Of a DNA stretch of 64,000 nt, positions 1 to 8,000 are shown piece after piece (the first letter of the stretch is position 1; every line of letters starts with the position of its first letter). The stretch is from Vibrio brasiliensis LMG 20546 (GTDB taxonomy: Bacteria; Pseudomonadota; Gammaproteobacteria; Enterobacterales; Vibrionaceae). The notes beneath the pieces are model-generated. The model searched no databases. It was not told where the DNA came from and was given only the letters and a program-made list of their open reading frames with translations. The DNA is taken from NCBI RefSeq assembly GCF_000189255.1, contig NZ_AEVS01000071.1:124001-188000 (forward strand). Direction: 5' to 3'. A program made the translations under genes and the position numbers.

Positions 1-782
1 TGGAGCTTAAGTTCAGCCGCATCTTCAATGGTCACGATCCGCTCTGTTGGAGAGATGCTGAAGGACATCGCATTGAGCAAGGTGGTTTTACCTGCGCCCG
101 TTCCCCCTGCAACCAACACGTTAAGTCTTGAACGAATGATGACATCAAGCAGCTGAACCATGTTGTCAGACATTGCACCGTTGGCAGCCAGTTGATTTAA
201 CGACAACTTGTCCTGTGTGAACTTACGAATAGAGATGTAGGTTCCGTCTAGCGCCAATGGTGGAATCATCACATTGACACGACTGCCGTCCTCCAAACGC
301 GCGTCGACCAGCGGCGAGGTTTCGTCGATTCGTCGACCAATCTTGCTCACGATACGTCTTGCCAGGTTGATTAACTGCTCTTCACTGCGAAAAACAACGT
401 CGGTTTTATGCAGCTTACCTAGCTTTTCGACATAAACCTCTTTATAGCCATTAACCATGATATCGGACACAGCAGGGTCATTAATCAAAGGCTGTAAAGG
501 ACCGAGACCGCACATCTCATCCACCAGTTGTTTGACGACACTCGAGACTTCGCGATGACCAAGAGGCAACTGACCCGCCGAAACGATATCCGTCACCAGA
601 TGATGAATACGCCCCTCCAGCTCGACAGGGCTAAGTTTCACGACCACACTCGGCTCAATAGCTTCAACCACTTTGCCATGAATATACTGGTAGTGTTCTC
701 TTGCCGGATCGACCGGGGACATCGCTCGCTTTGTCGTGCTCGCTGCGCTGGAATCTACTTTTCTTCTAGAAGTGGTAAACAT
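1..782 (-). CDS. tadA: TadA/CpaF pilus assembly ATPase (5' part, cut by window edge)
   Basis: This is the N-terminal 260 codons of a secretion ATPase that powers Flp pilus assembly at the inner membrane. I translated it by hand from the ATG at 782. It shows the family block LVDEMCGLGPLQPLINDP, then VSDIMVNG, a DARLEDGSRVNV stretch, and the Walker A motif GGTGAGKTT with its lysine near residue 232. Walker B and the C-terminal half lie beyond the left edge. The start overlaps the upstream cpaE stop as TAATG, which indicates translational coupling within the tad operon. Nothing looks broken in the visible part. Confidence 0.9.
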   Translation of the reverse strand, partial: MFTTSRRKVDSSAASTTKRAMSPVDPAREHYQYIHGKVVEAIEPSVVVKLSPVELEGRIHHLVTDIVSAGQLPLGHREVSSVVKQLVDEMCGLGPLQPLINDPAVSDIMVNGYKEVYVEKLGKLHKTDVVFRSEEQLINLARRIVSKIGRRIDETSPLVDARLEDGSRVNVMIPPLALDGTYISIRKFTQDKLSLNQLAANGAMSDNMVQLLDVIIRSRLNVLVAGGTGAGKTTLLNAMSFSISPTERIVTIEDAAELKL

Positions 783-1942
783 TAAGCACCTCGTAACCAA
801 CGTTTGCGCTTGATAGCCACATCGCCATTCACCTTGCTGGCGAGCTGCTCGAACGCACGGGATACTTTGCGGTTACCATTCAACATTGAACGCCCGAGAG
901 ACTCTTTAACCAGGAAGTGGTTAGGAGCATATGGGATTGCCACATCAACAGTGACACCCAAGGCGCGTTGTACGTCGTTACAGTTAATCAGTGAGGCTTT
1001 ATCAGATTTAGTATGATTGACAACAATCAGGTTTAGTTTGCCGTCACGCACCGTGGCTGTTGATTCCAATGCAGCAAGGATTTGACCTGTGTTGCGAATC
1101 GATGCCAGTGTCGGCTCAACGACCAGAATGCGTACGTCCGCTTGTGCCAATGAGCTAAATCCAATCTGGTCACGCATAGAGAATGACGGTAGATCCAGAA
1201 CTAAGGTATCTGAATGTTTTAGTGTGAATCTTCTGAAATGGTCCAGAGCGCTCTTTTCTGGCCAGAACGGCGCTGAATCGAGCGGCAAATAGCCTGTAAA
1301 CAACATCAGGTTATCGGCAACTTTTATACCGCTGCGTTCGTACACTACCGGCTCTAATCGTTCTGGGTACTGAAGCATCTCCACCAGGGCGGTATTGCCC
1401 TGAACATCAAACTGAAGGTCGAGGTCACCGGTGGCGAAATCCATATCAGTAACCGTCACGCTTTCCCCCCTTGTCACCAGTTCTCTGGCCAGGTTTGCAG
1501 CGATTGTTGACGCGCCAGCACCACCTTTTGCACCTACCACAGAGATCACTTTACCCTGCGAAGCATCCGCTTTGCTTACGGCGAACTCAGTCGTGGCAAA
1601 CGCATTTGAATCGATCGGGTTTAGTACGTATTCGCACGCCCCCGCCGCGACCATAGATCGATAGAAAGCGATCTCAGGGTTGTCACCAATCGCGACAATT
1701 TGAGCCCCCGTTTTAACCGCTACGGTATGCAATAAGCTCTCGGCTTGTGCTAGGGAGAGTCGAGAAACATCCAGTACCACGATGTCATAGCCGTGCTTAA
1801 CAACGCTTTTTACAATCTGTTGATCATCAACCTCGACCTGATCGATATTGCTGATACCCTTTTCGGCAAAGGCGACCGACAGAGAATACATATCGAGCTC
1901 ATTCGTCGCCGCAACTAATACAGACATAGAGTGTTTATTCAT
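782..1942 (-). CDS. cpaE: CpaE/TadZ pilus localisation ATPase
   Basis: A 386-residue protein of the ParA/MinD superfamily that positions the Tad machine at the pole. Residues 1-125 look like an atypical response-regulator receiver domain. The deviant Walker A motif GAKGGAGAS lies near residues 137-145, followed by a MinD-like ATPase fold with LVLDLPSFSMRDQ. An in-frame start at 2053 would add 37 residues that overlap the previous gene and look unlike protein. I therefore chose ATG 1942, two bases after the cpaD stop. It sits between the cpaD-like gene and tadA, the usual Tad order. Confidence 0.88.
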   Translation of the reverse strand: MNKHSMSVLVAATNELDMYSLSVAFAEKGISNIDQVEVDDQQIVKSVVKHGYDIVVLDVSRLSLAQAESLLHTVAVKTGAQIVAIGDNPEIAFYRSMVAAGACEYVLNPIDSNAFATTEFAVSKADASQGKVISVVGAKGGAGASTIAANLARELVTRGESVTVTDMDFATGDLDLQFDVQGNTALVEMLQYPERLEPVVYERSGIKVADNLMLFTGYLPLDSAPFWPEKSALDHFRRFTLKHSDTLVLDLPSFSMRDQIGFSSLAQADVRILVVEPTLASIRNTGQILAALESTATVRDGKLNLIVVNHTKSDKASLINCNDVQRALGVTVDVAIPYAPNHFLVKESLGRSMLNGNRKVSRAFEQLASKVNGDVAIKRKRWLRGA

Positions 1943-1943
1943 A

Positions 1944-2564
1944 TCAGTTAGCTCCAAACCCGGTAGTAATTGCGCCCTGGCTGTCCGTCTCACTTGTTGA
2001 GGTATCAACAGGCGAAATATAACCCTCAATCGACGAAACGGCTTTCGCGCCATTGGTTGGGCCTAACTTCTCACCAACAACCAAGTCTTTCGGGTTGGCG
2101 ACCATTTGCGCTAAAGCGACCGAGTTAGCACAACCGAAAGAAGGGTGCTGTTTGTAACGGTTAAGGAAGTTATTGGAGTACTTCTGCACATGGCATTTTG
2201 GTTGTTTAACCTTGAAAGATTCCGCCAATATCTGAACGTCACCCTGTGACTGTTCTTTGCTATCGACACGCTGAATATTGTTTGCTGCGATACCTTGGGC
2301 GATCAGCAACTGTTCGATCTGCTCGAGGCTGCTCTTGCCTATTGCACTGTAGCTAACCAGCTTCACTTTCACGCCATACGCCAAACCCTTACGTTCGAAG
2401 AATTGCTGAATCCCTTCACTCTGTTTCGAACTCAGCGTTGCGCCGTTGAGTTTGAGCGTTAGCTTGTTAGTCACTGACACCACATCCAGAGCGGGCGCTT
2501 TCTCAATTGGTGTTGAGGTACACCCACCAAGCAATACCAAGGCAGGTAAAATGTATTTGATCAT
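1944..2564 (-). CDS. cpaD: CpaD-family pilus biogenesis lipoprotein
   Basis: A 206-residue outer-membrane lipoprotein. Signal sequence MIKYILPALVLLGGC has the lipobox cysteine at residue 15. The middle part is OmpA/CpaD-like (LSSKQSEGIQQFF, then QLLIAQGIAANNIQRV). The C-terminal half carries the CpaD hallmark HPSFGCANSVALAQMVANPKD. CpaD proteins support the secretin in the outer membrane of Tad systems. Start ATG 2564 was chosen because longer frames run back into the secretin gene and lack a signal peptide. It lies 13 bases downstream of cpaC. Confidence 0.8.
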   Translation of the reverse strand: MIKYILPALVLLGGCTSTPIEKAPALDVVSVTNKLTLKLNGATLSSKQSEGIQQFFERKGLAYGVKVKLVSYSAIGKSSLEQIEQLLIAQGIAANNIQRVDSKEQSQGDVQILAESFKVKQPKCHVQKYSNNFLNRYKQHPSFGCANSVALAQMVANPKDLVVGEKLGPTNGAKAVSSIEGYISPVDTSTSETDSQGAITTGFGAN

Positions 2565-2577
2565 ATGTTTAATTACC

Positions 2578-3954
2578 TTAGTAGTAGAATCCGTTGTCAC
2601 CGAGTAAGCGAGGTGCGCGGTTGTCTGTATAGGTCGCTTTACCTTTAACCTGCTTATCGCGTTTACGAGGTATTGCCAGTAAGCGTTCGAGATCACTTAA
2701 CGGCAGTAAGCTATCCGTAGGTAATGGAATCGCGTCATTACGCACAGGCTCGACAAGATAAGCCGTGGCAATAATGATCAGCTCTGTTTCGCGGCGTTGA
2801 TAATCGCTGGAACGAAACAGACCGCCCAACACTGGCATATCTCCAATACCAGGTAACTTTTGCAGTTGGTCAATTTCACTGCTCTGCAATAAGCCACCCA
2901 AGGCAAAGCTCTGACCGCTTGCCAACTCAATGGTGGTGGTTGCTCGGCGAGAAGTGAATGACGGATAAGTATTACCATTCAATGTGGTTTGGTTATCCAC
3001 TGAAATGCTGCTCACTTCTGGAGAAACACGCAGGCTGATTCGATCGGGTCCCAGCACAACAGGAGTAAAGTTGAGGTTTACACCAAACGGTTTGTACTCA
3101 ACCGTCGCTGTGTCGCCAATAATAAGAGGCAGTGGGATCTCGCCACCCACTAAGAAGTTTGCCTCTTCTCCAGACATCGCGGTCAGATTTGGCTCAGCGA
3201 GGATAGACATTGTCCCATCTGATGCGAGAGCATCAATCAGAGCGCCTAAAGTTGGCTTACCCCAACTGCTCACGTCCCAGGCCTTGGTGTACAAGAAGCT
3301 ACCCATTCCCGACTCTAAAGAACCCCACTTAATGCCCAGCTTGTTCGATACATTGCGTGATACCTCGGCGATACGCACTCGGATATTGACCTGAGTTGGC
3401 ATCGTTACGACCAGTTGGTTCACAAGCTCATTGCCAGAATCGCCCTGTTGTTCGCTCGTGTTGTTTGATGATTCAGAATCCGAGCTGCTGTCCGAGCTTT
3501 GTCCCGCAGTTGGCGGTGACAGGTAACCCTTAGCGATATTTACAATACTGTGAGCCATGACCGGAGTCGGCACACTGCCTTTGAGCCACAACTTACCACC
3601 TAACGACTCAGACTTAACGGAAGCTTCCGGGAACTGGCTTGAAATCAACGAGTTCAGTTCGAACGTGTCATGAGTCACCCGGATCTTATTGTTATAAATA
3701 ACTCGTTCCTGAGCATTCAAGATCGTAATGGTCGCTGAGCCAGCCTGAAGCCCGAACACCATAATCTTTGTGTTGGTCATCGGTTGGTAGTCGGCAACAT
3801 GAGTATTAGAAATGAAGATCGATTTTGCATCCTGAGGCAAATTGATCATCTTTGCTTGGTTAATCGTTACTTCCAGAGGCGCAGCCAATGAAGCAAACGA
3901 AAGAAACAGACCAGGAAGCAGTAACAAGCTCCACCAGCGGAATGTTGTTTTCAT
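2578..3954 (-). CDS. cpaC: CpaC/RcpA outer-membrane secretin
   Basis: A 458-residue secretin forming the outer-membrane channel for the Flp pilus. It has a signal peptide ending near SFASLA, an N-terminal pilus-secretin domain (INLPQDAKSIFISN), a BON-like segment (SLGGKLWLKGSVPTPVMAH) and a C-terminal secretin domain (SILAEPNLTAMSGEEANFLVGG). A Ser/Asp/Glu-rich low-complexity insert at about residues 153-176 separates BON and secretin domains; I do not know it as a standard feature. ATG 3954 has AGGAAAGGA just upstream and is preferred over GTG 3972. The gene starts 20 bases after cpaB. Confidence 0.9.
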   Translation of the reverse strand: MKTTFRWWSLLLLPGLFLSFASLAAPLEVTINQAKMINLPQDAKSIFISNTHVADYQPMTNTKIMVFGLQAGSATITILNAQERVIYNNKIRVTHDTFELNSLISSQFPEASVKSESLGGKLWLKGSVPTPVMAHSIVNIAKGYLSPPTAGQSSDSSSDSESSNNTSEQQGDSGNELVNQLVVTMPTQVNIRVRIAEVSRNVSNKLGIKWGSLESGMGSFLYTKAWDVSSWGKPTLGALIDALASDGTMSILAEPNLTAMSGEEANFLVGGEIPLPLIIGDTATVEYKPFGVNLNFTPVVLGPDRISLRVSPEVSSISVDNQTTLNGNTYPSFTSRRATTTIELASGQSFALGGLLQSSEIDQLQKLPGIGDMPVLGGLFRSSDYQRRETELIIIATAYLVEPVRNDAIPLPTDSLLPLSDLERLLAIPRKRDKQVKGKATYTDNRAPRLLGDNGFYY

Positions 3955-3974
3955 CGTGTCCTTTCCTATCACTG

Positions 3975-4817
3975 CTAGTTAGCCTTATCTTTTGTCGGTC
4001 TCAATTGAATCAAACCTAGATCTGGCGCGACTTGCTTGCTCTCCGGATTAATTTGAGTCGACTTGACGGTGTAGATGCTTTGGTCATCAGAGTCATCTTC
4101 ACCCGCACCACGTAGTGAAAGTGTTAGTTTGCCGATCTGATTAGCCAACACAATTTGCGTTGCTTGCTCAGGATTCACCTCAAGTGACACCGAACTATTG
4201 TCAGGAAGATCGGCACCATAAGCGCTCCGTTTTTTCTGGAAGTTATCTGCGTCAGAGTACTGGTTAAATGCCAAAACTCTTACATCCTTAGCAATGGTAG
4301 TGACATACAGACCAGACACCTTATTGTCGTATTTTTTAAGCTCTTCAACCTCTGAGCCCAACAACAAGATATCGACTTTATCGCCAGGCTGAACAAAGCC
4401 AGAGTTGGCGGTCACTGAATCCACCGGGACGGAAATGGCGCGATAGCCATTACGTACTTTGAATGCCAGCGATACCCCGCCCTTTGGTGTGGAGAAATCG
4501 CCTGCTGACATCACCTGTCCGGCCAGAATTTCGCTATGGGCAATACCCGGTGTAAACTGCTGGACAGAAAAAGCTTCCCTGGAGATATAGTCCAGATAGT
4601 TATCAAGCTCTTGCTGCGATACTTGTTTCCACTCAAACATATTGAGCGTATAAGGCTGGCCGATATCCACTTTCTGCTTTGCCACAAGAACCCGTTTGAA
4701 CGTTTCTGCTGCCGCTTGCTGTTGATCGTTTTTCTGCTCACTCTGACTTAACAACAGAATGGAAATCCCCACTGCTGAAAGGACAAGAGAAAGCAACATA
4801 AGTCGTTTCGCTGTCAT
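3975..4817 (-). CDS. cpaB: CpaB/RcpC pilus assembly protein
   Basis: A 280-residue periplasmic protein anchored by one N-terminal membrane segment (LMLLSLVLSAVGISILLL). A SAF-like domain follows (RVLVAKQKVDIGQPYTL), then the CpaB/RcpC core with AISVPVDSVTANSGFVQPGDKVDILL. The family helps the secretin form and controls pilin exit, possibly by contacting peptidoglycan through its SAF domain. It starts 23 bases after flp with no prepilin-peptidase gene in between, which is unusual for Tad loci. Confidence 0.88.
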   Translation of the reverse strand: MTAKRLMLLSLVLSAVGISILLLSQSEQKNDQQQAAAETFKRVLVAKQKVDIGQPYTLNMFEWKQVSQQELDNYLDYISREAFSVQQFTPGIAHSEILAGQVMSAGDFSTPKGGVSLAFKVRNGYRAISVPVDSVTANSGFVQPGDKVDILLLGSEVEELKKYDNKVSGLYVTTIAKDVRVLAFNQYSDADNFQKKRSAYGADLPDNSSVSLEVNPEQATQIVLANQIGKLTLSLRGAGEDDSDDQSIYTVKSTQINPESKQVAPDLGLIQLRPTKDKAN

Positions 4818-4840
4818 GATTTTTCCTTAACTCAACGAAA

Positions 4841-5023
4841 CTATTGGCCTGAATCTTTGGTCTGTTCTAGCGACGAGATGATCGTTTCATACGCACCTGT
4901 GATTGCACTGGTTAATCGCCCATCGCTTCCACCGACCAGTCCTAGTAATACCACTGACATTGCAGCAGCTAAGATGGCGTATTCAATAGCGGCAGCACCG
5001 CGTTGTTTTCTCTTATTCAGCAT
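4841..5023 (-). CDS. flp: Flp type IVb pilin
   Basis: A 60-residue prepilin. The short basic leader MLNKRKQRG is followed by AAAIEYAILAAAMSVVLLGLVGG. The glycine at position 9 before AAAIEY is the expected prepilin-peptidase cleavage site, with the conserved Glu-Tyr pair. It gives a mature pilin of about 51 residues. AGGAG lies eight bases before the ATG. This is the structural subunit exported by the downstream cpaB-tadA machine. It lies 72 bases after the large lipoprotein gene and may be transcribed with it or from its own promoter in that gap. Confidence 0.92.
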   Translation of the reverse strand: MLNKRKQRGAAAIEYAILAAAMSVVLLGLVGGSDGRLTSAITGAYETIISSLEQTKDSGQ

Positions 5024-5048
5024 GAATAGACTCCTAATGTGAGACAGT

Positions 5049-5068
5049 CAGCCTCCCTCAAGAGGCTG
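5049..5068 (-). promoter_or_regulatory. Hairpin in the flp leader
   Basis: A 7-bp inverted repeat, CAGCCTC with GAGGCTG around a 6-base loop, sits about 26 bases before the flp ATG. No T run follows it, so it is not an obvious intrinsic terminator. It could stabilise a processed flp mRNA or act as partial attenuation between the 4.8-kb gene and the pilin. Role is inference. Confidence 0.4.
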
Positions 5069-5095
5069 GATTGGTTATTGTTTTAGAATTTGTAT

Positions 5096-8000
5096 TTATT
5101 TAGCGGTAAAGCGGTATAGGTAACTGTAATGTGAATAATGATAGGCGGTACTAACCTCACTATCGGATGCATCCACCAGCTCTAATAGGCTATTGTCGGA
5201 AGCGGCAGTGACGTACTTTAATTGCGCTGGGTAACCGCTGTACGCTACCTCAATGTCGGTAAAGATTGAGTCGCGATAGACGGCTAGGTTCACCAGTTCG
5301 TTCGCCGATGTTAGCGTCCAGTTTGATTTGCCACAGACTGTTGAATCCACAAAGTTCTGCAGTTCAGCCTTTATGTCTTGATAACTTAAGAATCGAGAAC
5401 TCGCATCAGGCTGGAATAACTGCCAGGTTTCTCCGGTGGCAACATTTTTCACGCATTGTGCACTAGCACGGTCTGCCACGGTCGCACCAGAATCTGACAG
5501 GAACTCCCACTCGACCGGGACACGCTTTACCAACCTCGCAAGCATGTAATTTTCATTTAACTGAGATTCAGAACGGTTATAGCCGCTACGATCTGCGTAG
5601 CTGTACTTTGAACCAAACTGGTATGCATACTGGTCATTGTCATCGTATGAATTTGATGACCAGTAGGAAAACTCTTTCCCCCCCTTAGACGACGACTTGT
5701 CATACTCAGGCAGCAGTGCACGATGATGGGGGAAAACACTAACATCAAGAGTATCACCACCATTTTTGACGCCCGCAATATTGACACTCACCAGTGCTTT
5801 GAGCTCACCGACAGTCGGAATTTCCCAGTCAGGAACGCCACAAAGTACTGCTGTATTGGCCTGTTCAAGATAACCATTTGCGCCTAACAACGAAGGTTTC
5901 TCAGCGTCTTCATTCTGATAGGCTACGTTGTCAACGCCATTTGGGTGACCATCCTGTAAAAGCGTCCAAAGTCTCTGATTGCCAATCGCGCTGGTATCTT
6001 TAACACATCGCCAGCCTTGAGCATAAGTCGCTGATTTAGGTAGGAATCGACCAAGCATATCTATTTTGGCAAAACGTCCGTCAATCAGAGCAGCACTCTC
6101 GCTGACTTGATATCCTGCTTGATGAGCGCGCCTTAAGCCTTCAAGCGCTGTAGCAGCAAGCGAATCCAGATCATTTTGCTCTGAAACGGTATGAAGCTCG
6201 TCTAGCAGCTCATTGATCGAGGTAATCAGATCAGCAAAATGGGGATCAAGCCCAAGCAGTGAATTCGACAAAGCTTGTTTTAATGCTTTTATTCCTTTGT
6301 AGTCAGACTCAATCATCGACATTGTTTCGAAAAATGCCAACGTAGCTTGGTGTATCTCAAGGCCGGCGGAACCATTTGCTAAGGTTGCATCAGCATTTGC
6401 CATTTGAACCGAGTGCTGTTGGAAGTCTGCGAGTTTTGCCGCAAATGTATTCGACTCAACCAGACTGTTCATCGCCATATAGTTGCTCTCAAGCTGAACA
6501 TACTGACGTTGATATTCAGACACCTTACTCATCAAACTCACACTATCAGCATCGGCACGACTTTGTATCGCACTCGCTTCAAAGCGCAGTTTCGCCAGGG
6601 TCGTAATGGTCGATTCTCGGGTCACATCCCACTGTTTGATGATCGAATCTAATGACGCTTGCTGTGAGCGTGCTTCGCTCGCCAGAGTAGGATAACTTTT
6701 TGAGCCATTCTGGTTGTCACGAACCCAGTCAGTTAGCGCCTGTTGCGCTTGAACCAGTTGATTGTTTTGAGCCGTAAGCGTGGCACTTAACGCACTCACT
6801 TGTTTGCTGGCATTGGCAAGTAACTTATCACTGCCTGGCAGCTGCCATTTAACATGCGGATAGCTCGACCAGCGATTCGAAGGTGTTAGCCCATCTTTTA
6901 CTGAAACAATCAGTCCTGATGAATCTTCAGCCCACACTGAATCTCCTGTGCTGACCATCATTTCTTGCGCAAATAGAGGGATCGATGAGCTCAAGCGCTG
7001 AGTTAACTGTACAGCCTCGTCAACACTGAGCAACGTCCATTCAGAAATACCGCAGTCATCGATTGTGCTTACATCTACTGAGTCTGCTGAACTAGTATTA
7101 TGTCCCCTTGTCCAGAATACAGGCTCACCTTTGCCCTGAGTATCGTACTCTGCGATACATTCAAAATTAGAAGAAATCCAACGGTTAAATGCTTTTACGT
7201 CAGCGACTTCACCGCTAGTCAGCATCGGCACATATTGCACAACGGCAAACTGGCCAGTCGCGTTATCCGCATCAAACCAAAGTGGTTCCCCTACATCGTT
7301 TGAGCGACCTAAAATGGCATTTTTTCTCACCCTGATAGCGACGTCACTATTGGCATACGCTTGTGGACCAATAAACTGCGGCTTAGCTGATGCGGTTTGC
7401 CAAGTCGCTCCCTGATCATTAGTGAACTCATAATGGTGTGGTTGATCGTAGGACACACCATTAAATTCAACGTATTCCCAGTCAACCATATTGGTCGTCA
7501 CTCGATCTTCGACTCTGACCAAGGCTGACGCTGGCGGATGAATTTTAGGCGCTTGAGTAAATGGCTGTCGGTTTGACGCTGATGCACCCGCAGGCATACC
7601 ATTCGACGCATTAGCGCGTACTCGGATATGAACACTTCCTGCCGCTTTATCGATGTCACCAACAACAATCGGCTTGGTTTTTACCTGACTCCAGCTTGAA
7701 CCGTTATTGGCAGACCATTCGTACATTGCCTCAGAGTCAAAACCAGTCACCTTAGTCCAGTCTAGTGTGTTAGCGGCATCATCAACCACTAAGCCTGTCG
7801 GTGCCGCTGGCGCGTCTGGTCGTTTAGTAAGAGCGAGGTCATTAGAAACTATCCCCCCCTCCGGTCGACCATCGACAGGGTTAGCTTTGACGCGAACCTG
7901 AATGCTGCGCTGCGCATAGGCCCGATCTTCAAGAGCAACAGGTTTCGTAGCTACCGGGTCCCAACCTCCAGACTCAATATTCACTTCATAATCTGTGGTG

